A stretch of 43,279 nt of DNA from an uncultured Alphaproteobacteria bacterium (GTDB lineage Bacteria > Pseudomonadota > Alphaproteobacteria > Paracaedibacterales > CAITNM01), in NCBI GenBank assembly GCA_903874955.1, contig CAIQTY010000010.1, positions 1 through 43,279 on the forward strand. The letters are read 5' to 3'. This document shows, in pieces, positions 1 through 9,580 of the stretch. A program made the translations under genes and the position numbers. Position 1 is the first letter of the stretch. Every line of letters begins with the position of its first letter. Under the pieces are notes generated by a model. The model searched no databases, was not told the origin of the DNA, and worked only from the letters and a program-made list of their open reading frames with translations.

Positions 1-432
1 ACATTAAGAGTAATTGAAAACCCTGGCAATAATTCTGAACCAAAAGATTCTGATAAAAAAGAAACTGATGATAAAACTGTTACAGCTAAAGATTCAGGAG
101 GAGTTGGATTGGCACCAGTAGCGGCTCTTAGTACATCTGTTGCTGATCCTAAACCAGAACAACTCCAAGCACCAAGGAGTTATATCCCTTTTTCACCGTT
201 AAAAAGTTGGGGGATTGGGGATGCAGTTTTCAGGCGCACAACTGATGCGAATAACACAACAGCTACAGCTACAGCTACAGCTACAGCTACAGCTACAGCT
301 ACAGCTACAGCTACAGCTTCGGTAGTGCCAGAGAAAAAGCTTTCAGTAAAACAGCAAATTGCCATAAGAGAAGCTGAGGCAAAAAAAGCTAAGGAAAGAG
401 AAGAAGCAAACAAGCTTACCAAAAAAAAATAA
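1..432 (+). CDS. C-terminal part of a low-complexity hypothetical protein (5' partial)
   Basis: The frame is open from the first base of the window and stops with TAA at 430-432, giving the last 143 residues of a protein that starts upstream. I do not recognise a family. The visible part is hydrophilic: a Lys/Asp-rich stretch, a Pro-containing middle, then a run of Thr-Ala pairs encoded by ten perfect ACAGCT units (259-318), and a charged Lys/Glu/Ala-rich C-terminus ending in four Lys. The C-terminal segment looks helical. A hairpin terminator follows 22 bases after the stop, so this ends its transcription unit. Function unknown; the style resembles other low-complexity exported proteins in this window, but the N-terminus is not visible. 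Confidence 0.7.
   Translation, partial: TLRVIENPGNNSEPKDSDKKETDDKTVTAKDSGGVGLAPVAALSTSVADPKPEQLQAPRSYIPFSPLKSWGIGDAVFRRTTDANNTTATATATATATATATATATASVVPEKKLSVKQQIAIREAEAKKAKEREEANKLTKKK
259..318 (+). repeat. Ten tandem ACAGCT hexamers inside a coding region
   Basis: Ten uninterrupted copies of ACAGCT encode (Thr-Ala)10. Because the unit is six bases, copy-number change alters protein length by two residues per unit and never shifts the frame. Confidence 0.95.
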
Positions 433-453
433 CCCAACTAACTCAAACCACAA

Positions 454-478
454 CAAGGCCCTAAAAAGCCTTGTTTTT
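454..478 (+). terminator. Rho-independent terminator
   Basis: A six-base-pair stem (CAAGGC / GCCTTG) with an eight-base loop is followed directly by TTTTTAT. It lies just after the stop of the partial gene. Confidence 0.75.
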
Positions 479-692
479 ATATAAACACCTATCATAGTGT
501 CGCTCACAAGCCTAAGCGGTATTAAAAAACCTAAAATTTTATCTTTTTAAAATTGCATTCTACCATTTGGTTTTTTGCATAAATTAGTATAAATAACTGT
601 TTTTAAAATTTAATTGCTTTTATTTATTTATAGATTGCTTTTTATAAAATTTTTCGTTAAAGATTCACTAACTAATATATAAGATAAGCTTT

Positions 693-2120
693 ATGAATTT
701 TAAAACTATTTTTGCTTTATTGTTTATTTTTAACCTTTTGGGCAACGTGCAAGCTGCAGAAATCACTCAAGCTGAGACTACTCAAACTGAGCTTAATCGA
801 TACGAAATCGCCAAAGATTATTGGAACAGAAGACAAAGCGAGAGAGCATCAGGTAAAGTCGCCCCTTTTGATATCGAAATTCTTAAAAAAGAAGCCAGTG
901 TTCGCGAATTCAGACAGGAAATCATCGCCTCAACTTTTGGTGACCTCAGGGACGAAGTTGAAAAAAATCACATTTTTTATAAATCCGCATTTGGGGTTAG
1001 CTTGTTGTATGGTTGGTTGCTCAATAAGTTTGAAGAAGTAATTACCCCGTTCTATGTCGGCAAATATTTTAGCTTTAATACTATGTTTAAGGAATTGACT
1101 GCTAAGCTCTGTGATGAAAATGAAATCACATTTTTAGTAAGTAGATTTACTATGGGGCTTGCTGCCATTGAACAAGATCGCTTTGGATTCCTCTTCGATG
1201 GAATTATTCCATTGCATTATGCTATTGACCAAGTCAGAAAGAACAAGAAAACCGATGCTGTAGCAGATGCGGCTGAACCTAATGAGGCAATAAAGTGTGA
1301 AGCTCCTTGGCAGACACCTCAGGAGCTTTTCAGAGAAACTTTAAGGTCACAAGAAAAAGCTGTACAGGAAAATAAAGGCGCACAGACAGGCTATGCTGAG
1401 CACTTGTGGAGTGCAGATAAAACAACGGAGGGAGTAGATAAAGATTTGCGCAAAATGCAGATATTTTATATGGGCCGCAAAGATGCTCAGCTAGCAAGTC
1501 TAAATACATCACTGAATAGTAAGCTGAATGAAAATGAACTTATGTATATTGATATAATTTTGAGTTTACCTTCATGCACAAAAAATGATTACGAAATTAA
1601 GAAAGGCATGACACTAGATTACTATATGCAAAATAATTACTATTACTACACACAATCTGTGGAAAGTATTTATAAATATAAAAAAGAAAAAGATGGACAT
1701 GAAGATAAAAGTCCTGAAGTATCATATAAAAATCCGCTAGCCCCCCTTGGTAAGGATGAGGATGAGGATGAGGATGAGGATCATGCCAATAGATTCACCT
1801 CCGCTGCTGCAACACCGTATGCAGAAAGTAAGCAACAAGATAGTTTGGTGCAAGGATTCACAGCAACTGCTGATCCAGGATATCGCGACCCCTCTAGAGA
1901 CCTAGCATATGCTTTTGAATCCGTTGCTAAAGAAAGTTCAAATCAATCAGAAAAACCTGCTACTTATTCTAGTGGTAGTTATCAAATAAGAAGAGCTATA
2001 TCACTAAGAACACCGATTCTTGCAAATCAGGAAGGAAGGGGAAGGGGAAGGGGAAGGGCAAGTCAAAGTCAAAGACAAAACCCCAAAGCAAGAACAACAC
2101 AACCTGACCCGTTACTTTAA
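693..2120 (+). CDS. Exported hypothetical protein with acidic and Arg-Gly low-complexity tracts
   Basis: 475 residues. The N-terminus is a clear Sec signal peptide (Lys near the start, hydrophobic core, likely cleavage after VQA at about residue 22), so the product should leave the cytoplasm. The body up to about residue 330 is mixed and probably folded. It is followed by a Tyr-rich patch, an Asp-Glu run from a GATGAG repeat (1755-1781), a Ser/Thr/Gln-rich segment and an (Arg-Gly)n tract near the C-terminus from GGAAGG-type repeats (about 2032-2057). I recognise no domain. It stands alone, with terminators before and after. Disordered repeat tails on an exported protein are compatible with a surface or effector role, but this is inference only. 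Confidence 0.75.
   Translation: MNFKTIFALLFIFNLLGNVQAAEITQAETTQTELNRYEIAKDYWNRRQSERASGKVAPFDIEILKKEASVREFRQEIIASTFGDLRDEVEKNHIFYKSAFGVSLLYGWLLNKFEEVITPFYVGKYFSFNTMFKELTAKLCDENEITFLVSRFTMGLAAIEQDRFGFLFDGIIPLHYAIDQVRKNKKTDAVADAAEPNEAIKCEAPWQTPQELFRETLRSQEKAVQENKGAQTGYAEHLWSADKTTEGVDKDLRKMQIFYMGRKDAQLASLNTSLNSKLNENELMYIDIILSLPSCTKNDYEIKKGMTLDYYMQNNYYYYTQSVESIYKYKKEKDGHEDKSPEVSYKNPLAPLGKDEDEDEDEDHANRFTSAAATPYAESKQQDSLVQGFTATADPGYRDPSRDLAYAFESVAKESSNQSEKPATYSSGSYQIRRAISLRTPILANQEGRGRGRGRASQSQRQNPKARTTQPDPLL
1755..1781 (+). repeat. GATGAG tandem repeat (Asp-Glu run)
   Basis: Four and a half in-frame copies of GATGAG encode alternating Asp and Glu in the exported protein. Confidence 0.9.
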
Positions 2121-2201
2121 TGCCCTTAATTTGGAAATTATCAAACTCAGCTATATTCCACTGCCCTTGGTCTAAACGCAAATAATAATCCAAAAATAAA
2201 G

Positions 2202-2233
2202 ACAGCAAGGCTTTAAAAAACCTTGCTGTTTTA
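2202..2233. terminator. Bidirectional terminator between the exported protein gene and rnpB
   Basis: A nine-base-pair stem (ACAGCAAGG / CCTTGCTGT) with a ten-base loop is followed by TTTTA on the plus strand and by CTTTATTTTT on the minus strand. It can end both the plus-strand gene before it and the minus-strand rnpB transcript. Confidence 0.75.
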
Positions 2234-2255
2234 CCGCATACACATAAAAGAAGTT

Positions 2256-2647
2256 GCCAGTAGTCTATAAGCCGGGTTCTGTCCTAGCACAACGTGCTAT
2301 GGGCAATCATTCCTCTGGGATGACGGTCACCCGCCACCTCATGCAACCTACCCGAGCAAAAAACGGTTCACAAACACAACCGGACTTTAAAAGCCTTTTG
2401 CTCCTATTTGGTCTTGCTCCGGATGGGGTTTACCTTGCAACGAATGTTGCCATTCGCACGGTACGCTCTTACCGCACCTTTTCACCCTTGCCTGCTCAGA
2501 ATTTCGTCTTAACCGGCGGTACCTTTTCTGTGGCACTTTCCCTAGAATGGGTTTTAATCCCACCCCGCTGGACGTTATCCAGCATCCTGTTTGTGTGGAG
2601 CCCGGACTTTCCTCTGCATAAAATACAGCGATTACCCAACCACTAGC
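2256..2647 (-). ncRNA. rnpB: RNase P RNA (catalytic subunit)
   Basis: On the minus strand the 5' part carries GAGGAAAGTCCGGGCT (about 2600-2614) and the 3' end carries ACAGAACCCGGCTTATAG, both hallmarks of bacterial type A RNase P RNA. The outer ends pair as the P1 helix: the 5' end GCTAGTGG (2647-2640) pairs with the 3' CTACTGGC (2263-2256) in eight base pairs with two G-U wobbles. Length is about 392 nt, normal for the family. The RNA is the ribozyme that matures tRNA 5' ends together with RnpA. A promoter sits directly upstream and a bidirectional hairpin downstream. Open frames across this stretch on both strands are shadows of the RNA. Confidence 0.95.
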
Positions 2648-2654
2648 AGTATTC

Positions 2655-2683
2655 AAAATAATCTATTTTAACACCGTTTGCAA
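2655..2683 (-). promoter_or_regulatory. rnpB promoter (-35/-10)
   Basis: On the minus strand TTGCAA (2683-2678) and TATTTT (2660-2655) are separated by 17 bases, with seven bases from the -10 box to the G that begins P1. Spacing fits a sigma-70 promoter. Confidence 0.6.
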
Positions 2684-2717
2684 AAGATTTTTGCATATCA
2701 AGCTTTATTTGGCTTAT

Positions 2718-3131
2718 TTACTGGAGTTTTAAAAATTGAGTTCTAATCTCATCAATACGCTGTGCCCTCTCCTGCTCAGAATATACTTTCTCAACCCCAG
2801 CGTACCAAACCGGACGAGGCCAAGCACCATCATCCTCATAACGAGCAATCACATGAACATGAATCTGCGATACCGCATTACCAATGCTTGCAACGTTCAA
2901 TTTCAAAGGGGAATATAATTGGCGTAGCGCTGTGCTTGCAAGGAAAATTTCTTGCATCAGGCTTTGTCGCTGGTATTCGGTTAGATCAACCAGTTCAATC
3001 ACATCGGTATCAGGGATCAGCATTAGCCATGGAAAAGCTGCATTATTGTGCAAGCGCACCTGGCATAATTCTAAATCCATAACGTAGGCTGAATCAGCCT
3101 CGATTTGGGGATGAATTTTAAAAGCCCTCAT
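2718..3131 (-). CDS. HIT-family nucleotide hydrolase/transferase
   Basis: 137 residues, a normal size for a HIT protein. The histidine triad is visible as Q-I-H-V-H-V-I-A-R near residue 93, preceded by a conserved N-V-A-S-I-G-N type segment and followed by D-D-x-x-W-P-R-P-V-W, which is typical of the alphaproteobacterial subfamily annotated as Ap4A hydrolase-like. HIT proteins cleave phosphate-linked nucleotides such as dinucleoside polyphosphates; the exact substrate cannot be read here. The third His position of the classical triad is replaced by Ala, as the motif reads H-V-H-V-I-A. It stands alone between rnpB and an exported hypothetical gene on the same strand. Confidence 0.9.
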   Translation of the reverse strand: MRAFKIHPQIEADSAYVMDLELCQVRLHNNAAFPWLMLIPDTDVIELVDLTEYQRQSLMQEIFLASTALRQLYSPLKLNVASIGNAVSQIHVHVIARYEDDGAWPRPVWYAGVEKVYSEQERAQRIDEIRTQFLKLQ

Positions 3132-3200
3132 TCTATTTTTCCCGTATTAACTTCACTGAAATTATAGAACAAAGAGATAAAATTTTTCAACTAAGATAAT

Positions 3201-3228
3201 GGAAAATTGCTCCCGCTTTCGCGAGAGC
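3201..3228 (-). terminator. Probable terminator of the exported hypothetical gene
   Basis: On the minus strand GCTCTCGC-GAAA-GCGGGAGC forms an eight-base-pair stem (one G-U) with a GAAA tetraloop, followed by AATTTTCC. The T run is short, so efficiency is uncertain. Confidence 0.5.
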
Positions 3229-3259
3229 ATCGTTAGCGTTTCAAAAAAGTTTTTATTAT

Positions 3260-3772
3260 TTATTTTGAATCCGAAACAGCCGCAGAAGCAGGTTCTGCCA
3301 TAGCACTTGCGCTAGAAGAACTTCCTGGAACTTTTTTGTTTCTCTTGCTGCCAATACCTAAAAGCTCTGCTTCCTTACTATATTCAGCTTTTTTACTAAT
3401 GTTTTTTGCTTTTTCTAAGTTAATATCTTCATTCAAATTGTTTTGACAAGTTCTAAGCTTTTCTTTTCTCTTACTTTCAACGGATATGCTTTTTGCTTGC
3501 AAAACACAATTTCTATATTTCAGATCTATTTTTTTCATTCTATCTTCTGGAACTCCACTAACCATTTCGCCATAAAATGCCCCGGGAGCCGTAGCTGGAC
3601 GATCTGCTGCAGCTGCAGCAAGATCTGCTTCACTATCTGATGAACTTGGCGCTGTACTTGGACGAAGTGGTTGGACTTCAATTCGTCTTGATTCAGAAGC
3701 ACCAAATGCTGTAGATAGACATAGACCAAAAACAAAAGTTGCTGTAGTCAATAATTTTAATTTCCTTAACAT
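3260..3772 (-). CDS. Small exported hypothetical protein
   Basis: 170 residues with a good signal peptide (Lys-rich start, hydrophobic core, cleavage near STAFG-A at about residue 24). An AGGAAAAG ribosome site precedes the ATG. The mature part has a Ser/Ala-rich linker, then a charged Lys/Glu helical stretch with three Cys (residues roughly 85-120), and an Ala/Ser-rich tail. No family is recognised. Flanked by a HIT gene downstream and, in the divergent direction, ftsH. Function unknown. Confidence 0.75.
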   Translation of the reverse strand: MLRKLKLLTTATFVFGLCLSTAFGASESRRIEVQPLRPSTAPSSSDSEADLAAAAADRPATAPGAFYGEMVSGVPEDRMKKIDLKYRNCVLQAKSISVESKRKEKLRTCQNNLNEDINLEKAKNISKKAEYSKEAELLGIGSKRNKKVPGSSSSASAMAEPASAAVSDSK

Positions 3773-4067
3773 AATCTTTTCCTTTCCCTTTCAAAATTTG
3801 GCTCAAAGGCCATTTGTATTTATATTTTTTAGAAATTATTTTAGCTATTCTATTTATTGTGTTAAAATGCTTATTTGAAATTAACTCTTAAGATCCACTA
3901 ACTTTAAATTATTGTATTATTATTAAAATTTAATTAACAAAATCCGTACTGTTTGTTTTTGTTTTATTATTACTACTATTGAGCAACAACGAACTAACTA
4001 CAAAAACAATATTTCTCATGAGCTCCGTAGCATTAGTCCGTTTATTGTGCTATTTTTGTCAGGTATA

Positions 4068-5939
4068 ATGAATTTTAGGTATATAGAGGAAATCTTGCAG
4101 AATAATTTTAAAAACTTTGGTGTTTTCGCCGTAATTTTTGCAGCGATCTTTATTTTTGCCCAAATGTTCAACGGCAACCATTCCTCGCACCATTCCGTAC
4201 AAGTTCCCTTTTCCGATTTTTTAAACTCAGTCAAAGCAGATAAAATTAGTGACGTTACCATTAATGGAAATAATTTACTTATCCGAGGTAAAGATGGAAA
4301 TTTATACACAACTTACGCCCCTGATAAAACCTCCCTTGTTCCGCTTTTGGCAGATAAAAACGTAACCTTTAGAGCCCTACCCCCTGAAGAAACTCATTGG
4401 TTATTACAGCTAATTGTATCGTGGTTACCATTCCTACTTTTTATTGGGCTAATGATTTTTTCTTTAAAGCAGATGCAATCGGGCGGTAACAAAGCAATGG
4501 GATTTGGTCGTTCAAAAGCAAAACTGATGAATGAACAGCAAAGTAAAGTCACTTTTTCGGATGTTGCAGGTATTGATGAAGCAAAAGCCGAGCTTGAAGA
4601 AATTGTCGATTACCTAAAAGAACCACAAAAATTTCAAAAACTTGGCGGCAAAATTCCCAAGGGTGTTTTGCTTGTAGGACCTCCTGGTACAGGTAAAACT
4701 TTACTTGCTAAAGCTATTGCAGGTGAAGCAGGTGTACCGTTTTTTTCAATTTCAGGATCTGACTTTGTTGAGATGTTTGTTGGGGTGGGCGCAAGCCGCG
4801 TTCGTGACATGTTTGAACAAGCTAAAAAAAATTCACCTTGCATAGTTTTTATTGATGAAATCGATGCCGTTGGAAGACATCGCGGCGTTGGCCTTGGCGG
4901 CGGAAACGACGAGCGAGAGCAAACTCTTAACCAGTTATTGGTAGAAATGGATGGTTTTGAAGAAAATCAAAGTGTCATTATTGTGGCAGCGACAAACCGT
5001 CCGGATATTTTAGACCCAGCGCTACTCAGACCTGGTCGCTTTGACCGCCGAGTTGACGTGTCGAACGCAGATCTTAAAGGCAGAGAACAAATTTTATTGG
5101 TACATATCAAAAAAGTACCTTTAGCTAGCGATGTTGATATAAAAGTTATTGCACGCGGCACACCAGGCTTTTCTGGTGCTGATTTAGCGAATCTTGTGAA
5201 TGAAGCTGCATTAATGGCCGCTCGCCATAACAAACTAGCTGTTGGCATGAATGAATTCGAACAGGCCAAAGATAAAATCTTAATGGGCGCCGAACGCAAA
5301 TCGCTAGCAATGAGTAGAGAAGAAATTAGAACCACAGCGTACCATGAAGCTGGACATGCGATTATTTCTCATTTTACCGAAGCATCTGACCCTATCCACA
5401 AGGCAACTATTATTCCCCGTGGGCGATCCTTAGGGCTTGTAATGAGCCTACCAGAGAGAGATAGTGTGTCCCAATCAAAGGAACAGCTTCTTGCCCACCT
5501 TAAAATGAGCATGGGCGGCCGCATTGCTGAAGAATTAATTTTTGGAGACGGTAAAGTCACCACAGGAGCATCATCTGATATTAAAAGCGCAACATCAATT
5601 GCCAGAAGAATGATTGTCGATTGGGGTTTTAGCGAAAAGTTAGGCTTTCAATCGTTCACATCCTCTAATGAAAGAGAATTCACAAAGCCTTACTCAGAAA
5701 AAACTGAAGAACTTATTGACGCGGAAGTAAAAGAATTACTTGATGCATGCTACGCAGAAAGTAAAGCATTATTGAAAAAGCATCTTAAAAAATTGCATCT
5801 TCTCGCAGAAGCTCTTCTTGAGCATGAAACTCTAACAGGAGATGAAATAGGGACACTGCTTGAAAAAGGTGAAGTAGACATTCAAGCCCGTAATAAAAAA
5901 GCCCGCATTCGCTCTACGGTTCCAACGGTAAATGGCTAA
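4068..5939 (+). CDS. ftsH: ATP-dependent zinc metalloprotease FtsH
   Basis: 623 residues from the ATG at 4068; a GTG frame extension exists from 4047, but the ATG is closer to the usual N-terminus and has an AGG five bases before it. Order: TM1 (about residues 15-35), a periplasmic segment, TM2 (about 115-135), the AAA+ domain with Walker A GPPGTGKT (Lys210), Walker [10 protein letters not shown] and the second region of homology [25 protein letters not shown], then the protease domain with HEAGH starting at His426. It degrades membrane and regulatory proteins at the inner membrane using ATP and Zn. Its stop overlaps the start of dnaG by eight bases, so the two are probably coupled. Complete and typical. 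Confidence 0.97.
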   Translation: MNFRYIEEILQNNFKNFGVFAVIFAAIFIFAQMFNGNHSSHHSVQVPFSDFLNSVKADKISDVTINGNNLLIRGKDGNLYTTYAPDKTSLVPLLADKNVTFRALPPEETHWLLQLIVSWLPFLLFIGLMIFSLKQMQSGGNKAMGFGRSKAKLMNEQQSKVTFSDVAGIDEAKAELEEIVDYLKEPQKFQKLGGKIPKGVLLVGPPGTGKTLLAKAIAGEAGVPFFSISGSDFVEMFVGVGASRVRDMFEQAKKNSPCIVFIDEIDAVGRHRGVGLGGGNDEREQTLNQLLVEMDGFEENQSVIIVAATNRPDILDPALLRPGRFDRRVDVSNADLKGREQILLVHIKKVPLASDVDIKVIARGTPGFSGADLANLVNEAALMAARHNKLAVGMNEFEQAKDKILMGAERKSLAMSREEIRTTAYHEAGHAIISHFTEASDPIHKATIIPRGRSLGLVMSLPERDSVSQSKEQLLAHLKMSMGGRIAEELIFGDGKVTTGASSDIKSATSIARRMIVDWGFSEKLGFQSFTSSNEREFTKPYSEKTEELIDAEVKELLDACYAESKALLKKHLKKLHLLAEALLEHETLTGDEIGTLLEKGEVDIQARNKKARIRSTVPTVNG

Positions 5940-7656
5940 CCACGAACTTTCCCCATTCCTTGACGAGATCCGAAGCCGTATACGCTTATCGGATCTCATA
6001 GGAAAAGCCACTAAAATTTTTAAAAAAGGCAGAACTGTAAAGGCATTATGCCCATTCCACAATGAAAAAACTCCATCGTTTAGTATTGATGATGATAGAG
6101 GGCTTTATCATTGCTTTGGCTGTGGCATGAGCGGTGACCACTTTAAATTTATTCAAGAAACTCAAAATCTAGGCTTTATTGAAAGCATTCAGTTTCTGGC
6201 AGATCAGCTTGGTCTTAAGCTACCTGAAAAAGAAAAAATGCAAACCGCACCAAAGAACGATGAACTGATTGACGTTCTCGAGGCTGCGTGTGCCTGGTAT
6301 CAAGAGCAATTACAGCGCAACACAGGGGAAAATGCACGCAAATATATGGTCAATCGCGCGATCAACCCAGAAAGCGTGGAACAATTCCGTCTGGGGTACT
6401 CACCAACTCAAGGGTTGATTGCTCACCTTCAAAATAAAGGTTTTGGATTGGATAGCCAAATTAGAGCAGGATTAGCAGTCAAAGCAGATGATGGGCATAC
6501 TTACGATCGTTTTCGCAACCGGCTTATGTTTCCGATTATAAACCATAAAAACCAAGTAATTGCTTTTGGTGGACGCATTCTTGATAAAGGCGAACCTAAA
6601 TATCTTAATTCTCCTGAAACCCCAGTTTTTCAGAAGAGATATGTCCTTTATGGACTTCCCCAAGCTAGAAAACACATGCGCGGAAAAGCAATCGTCGTTG
6701 AAGGGTATATGGACGTAATACGCCTTCATCAAGAAGGAATCCCATATGCTGTTGCACCTCTTGGCACAGCACTAGGAATTGAGCATGTGCAACAATTGTG
6801 GCGGACTGCTCCCTGCCCGATTATCGCATTCGATGGAGACAATGCCGGAGAAAAGGCTGCAATTAATACGATTGATAAAATTTTACCTTTTCTAAATGCG
6901 AAGCAAAGTCTTAGTTTTTTATTTTTGCCCCAGGGCGAGGATCCGGATTCATATGTGAAGAAATCAGGCCATTTAGCTTTTGAAAAATTGCTAACAACGG
7001 TGCAGCCTACCTACGCATTGCTCTGGCAGGAATCTATAAAAAATTTCAATGTTAATAAATTAACACCAGAAGAATTTCTTCAAATCAAAGAAATTATAAA
7101 AACATCGTTAAAGCGTATAGAAAATAAAGACCTAAAGCATGCTTACATAAGGCAATTTGATATTTTACTCAATAGCCTAGAACTTGAAAAACCATCATCT
7201 TTTAAACAAAAAATAATGGTTCTACCCCAACAAACGAATATAACATCAGAAAAAATTTTACTGGTAACTTTGGTTAATCATCCCTATCTATGGGAAGAAG
7301 TTAGTGAATCTTTGATGGGAATCAATTTTAAAGATCCTGAAATGGAAAACCTCAGGCAAAGTCTGATTGAATATTTCTCAAAGGAATCACATACTAATGG
7401 TAATGTAGAAAAAATTTTAGAAAAACAATTGGAAATCCAAAAACTTGTGGATGATCGTTTCTATAGTCGTGTACCCTTTGCAAAAATAGGCTATGATCGT
7501 GTTCTAGCTACGAGTGCATGGATTGAGACATATAAAAAACTGCATGAACAGCAGTTCTTAAAGAATGATCAACAACAGACTGCAGATCACATGAAAAAAG
7601 ATTTTAATATATCTAATTGGCAACGTTTAAAAGCAATTAAAAAAACAGTAGCATAA
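5932..7656 (+). CDS. dnaG: DNA primase
   Basis: 574 residues. The N-terminal zinc-binding domain is visible as C-P-F-H-N-E-K and Y-H-C-F-G-C-G (about residues 41-65). The Toprim domain follows, with the catalytic Glu257 in V-V-E-G-Y-M-D and Asp301/Asp303 in F-D-G-D-N-A-G. The C-terminal helicase-binding part is more divergent, as usual. The enzyme makes RNA primers for replication with DnaB. It starts inside the ftsH end (ATGGCTAA overlap) and is followed 17 bases later by rpoD. The dnaG-rpoD pair is the classic macromolecular-synthesis arrangement; ftsH in front is a local addition. Confidence 0.97.
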   Translation: MANHELSPFLDEIRSRIRLSDLIGKATKIFKKGRTVKALCPFHNEKTPSFSIDDDRGLYHCFGCGMSGDHFKFIQETQNLGFIESIQFLADQLGLKLPEKEKMQTAPKNDELIDVLEAACAWYQEQLQRNTGENARKYMVNRAINPESVEQFRLGYSPTQGLIAHLQNKGFGLDSQIRAGLAVKADDGHTYDRFRNRLMFPIINHKNQVIAFGGRILDKGEPKYLNSPETPVFQKRYVLYGLPQARKHMRGKAIVVEGYMDVIRLHQEGIPYAVAPLGTALGIEHVQQLWRTAPCPIIAFDGDNAGEKAAINTIDKILPFLNAKQSLSFLFLPQGEDPDSYVKKSGHLAFEKLLTTVQPTYALLWQESIKNFNVNKLTPEEFLQIKEIIKTSLKRIENKDLKHAYIRQFDILLNSLELEKPSSFKQKIMVLPQQTNITSEKILLVTLVNHPYLWEEVSESLMGINFKDPEMENLRQSLIEYFSKESHTNGNVEKILEKQLEIQKLVDDRFYSRVPFAKIGYDRVLATSAWIETYKKLHEQQFLKNDQQQTADHMKKDFNISNWQRLKAIKKTVA

Positions 7657-7673
7657 GAAAGAAGTTGGGGAAA

Positions 7674-9530
7674 ATGGCGAAAGCATTGAAAAAAGACGTA
7701 ATGATAGACGCTGATCAAGAAGGCGAAATTCCACTGATCGAATTGGGGAAAACGAATCCTTCCCTCAGAAAATTAATTCACCGTGGAAAAGAACGTGGTT
7801 ACATAACATACGATGAACTTAATGAAGCTCTTCCTCAAGCACAATTAAGTTCAGAACAAATTGACGAAGCAATGACTACGCTTGCTGACATGGGAATAAG
7901 TGTTGTTGATTCCGATGATGTTGAAGAGGCCCCTCTTTCTGGTGAACTTGAGCACGATCTTTCGGCCTTTAAATTTGATGAGCAAGCCGAAGAAGAAGAT
8001 GAAGACATTTCCGGCAGAACAGACGATCCGGTTCGCATGTACCTCAGAGAAATGGGGAATGTCGAGCTACTATCTCGCGAAGGCGAAATCGCTATTGCCC
8101 AGCGCATTGAAAGCGGAAAAATGACATTAATTGGCAGCTTATGCGAAAGCCCAATTACATACAATGCAATTACTGAATGGCAAGATAAACTTGCTTCTTC
8201 ACAAATGCTAGTCAGAGACATTATTACTTTTGATAGCAACGCAGCCTACGAAGATACAGTTGAAGATTTTGAAGAAGAAATTGATGGAGAAGAACCTGAG
8301 GTCAAAGTACCAGAGATCGATGATGCAACACGTACCCGTCTTTTAGAACAGCTGAAAAACTTTTTAATCAGTCAAGATCAGTATATGAAAGCAATCGCCA
8401 GCAAATTAAAAGCAAAAGAACTTGCTGATATCAGAGAAAAACTGATTCTTAGTTTTGAGGATATTCGCATGAACCCTGCCCGCGTGGATGATTTATTAAA
8501 TCTTCATGCAAGTACTATTCGGCCTGTAAATATTTTAGAAAGAGATATCATTGGACTTGCAGAATCTTCAGGAGTCAAAAGAGAAGAATACCTAAAAGAA
8601 TATAATGGCGCCCATATCAACAGCGAATGGATAGCAAAAATCAAGAAAAATACCAAAAAGGGCTGGAAGGAATTTTGCGAAAAGCACTTAGCAAAAGTTG
8701 AGGAGCTGATTGAATTAATCAGTAAAACTGAAGTCATCGTATCGCTTCCTTATGCACGCTTTAAGGAAATTGTTAGCTGCATCCAAAAAGGTGAACGGGA
8801 AACAACCCGAGCTAAAAAAGAAATGATTGAAGCGAACCTACGCTTGGTAATTTCTATCGCGAAAAAATACACAAACCGTGGACTTCAGTTTTTAGACCTG
8901 ATTCAAGAAGGTAACATCGGCCTGATGAAGGCTGTTGATAAATTCGAATATCGCAGAGGATATAAATTTTCAACCTATGCAACTTGGTGGATTAGGCAGG
9001 CGATAACACGTTCTATTGCTGATCAAGCTAGGACAATCCGTATTCCTGTACACATGATTGAAACAATAAATAAATTGGTACGCACATCTCGGCAAATGAT
9101 GCATGAAATTGGTAGAGAGCCTACCCCAGAAGAGCTAGCATCAAAACTGATGATGCCTCTTGATAAGGTTCGCAAAGTCATGAAAATTGCGAAAGAACCA
9201 ATTTCTCTCGAAACGCCAATAGGTGACGAGGAAGACTCTCACTTAGGTGATTTCATTGAAGATAAAAATGCTATGCAGCCGATCGATTCAGCGATTCATG
9301 CGAATCTTAAAGAAACAACAACGCGTATTTTAGCAAGCTTAACCCCTCGAGAAGAACGTGTTTTGCGTATGCGTTTTGGTATTGGTATGAACAGTGACCA
9401 CACATTGGAAGAAGTTGGCCAACAGTTTGCCGTAACGCGTGAGCGTATCAGGCAAATTGAAGCAAAGGCTTTGCGTAAATTAAAGCACCCAAGCCGTTCA
9501 CGCAAGCTCCGCAGCTTCTTGGATACATAA
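7674..9530 (+). CDS. rpoD: RNA polymerase primary sigma factor (sigma-70)
   Basis: 618 residues from the ATG at 7674; a TTG three codons earlier is possible but less likely. Region 1.1 is at the N-terminus, region 1.2 begins near [11 protein letters not shown], a long acidic non-conserved region follows, and regions 2.1-2.4 include [17 protein letters not shown] and the W-W-I-R-Q-A motif. Regions 3 and 4 end with the helix-turn-helix [10 protein letters not shown]. It directs RNA polymerase to housekeeping promoters. Last gene of ftsH-dnaG-rpoD; a hairpin follows the stop. Confidence 0.97.
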   Translation: MAKALKKDVMIDADQEGEIPLIELGKTNPSLRKLIHRGKERGYITYDELNEALPQAQLSSEQIDEAMTTLADMGISVVDSDDVEEAPLSGELEHDLSAFKFDEQAEEEDEDISGRTDDPVRMYLREMGNVELLSREGEIAIAQRIESGKMTLIGSLCESPITYNAITEWQDKLASSQMLVRDIITFDSNAAYEDTVEDFEEEIDGEEPEVKVPEIDDATRTRLLEQLKNFLISQDQYMKAIASKLKAKELADIREKLILSFEDIRMNPARVDDLLNLHASTIRPVNILERDIIGLAESSGVKREEYLKEYNGAHINSEWIAKIKKNTKKGWKEFCEKHLAKVEELIELISKTEVIVSLPYARFKEIVSCIQKGERETTRAKKEMIEANLRLVISIAKKYTNRGLQFLDLIQEGNIGLMKAVDKFEYRRGYKFSTYATWWIRQAITRSIADQARTIRIPVHMIETINKLVRTSRQMMHEIGREPTPEELASKLMMPLDKVRKVMKIAKEPISLETPIGDEEDSHLGDFIEDKNAMQPIDSAIHANLKETTTRILASLTPREERVLRMRFGIGMNSDHTLEEVGQQFAVTRERIRQIEAKALRKLKHPSRSRKLRSFLDT

Positions 9531-9540
9531 ATATAGAAAC

Positions 9541-9575
9541 TCTCTCAGTCTGTCATAATGTGCAAGGCTGAGAGA
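9541..9575. terminator. Hairpin between convergent rpoD and dapE
   Basis: TCTCTCAG and CTGAGAGA form an eight-base-pair stem with a 19-base loop between the convergent stop codons. T-rich flanks are weak on both sides, so this is a plausible but not strong shared terminator. Confidence 0.45.
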
Positions 9576-9580
9576 ATTTA

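Noticed and set aside
259..318. Regular short repeat as a possible CRISPR or attachment site
   Set aside because: Units are contiguous without spacers and keep the reading frame; a coding microsatellite explains it.
2254..2656. Open frames of 130 and 89 codons on the two strands
   Set aside because: Both lie across RNase P RNA, whose conserved core, P1 pairing and promoter explain the region.
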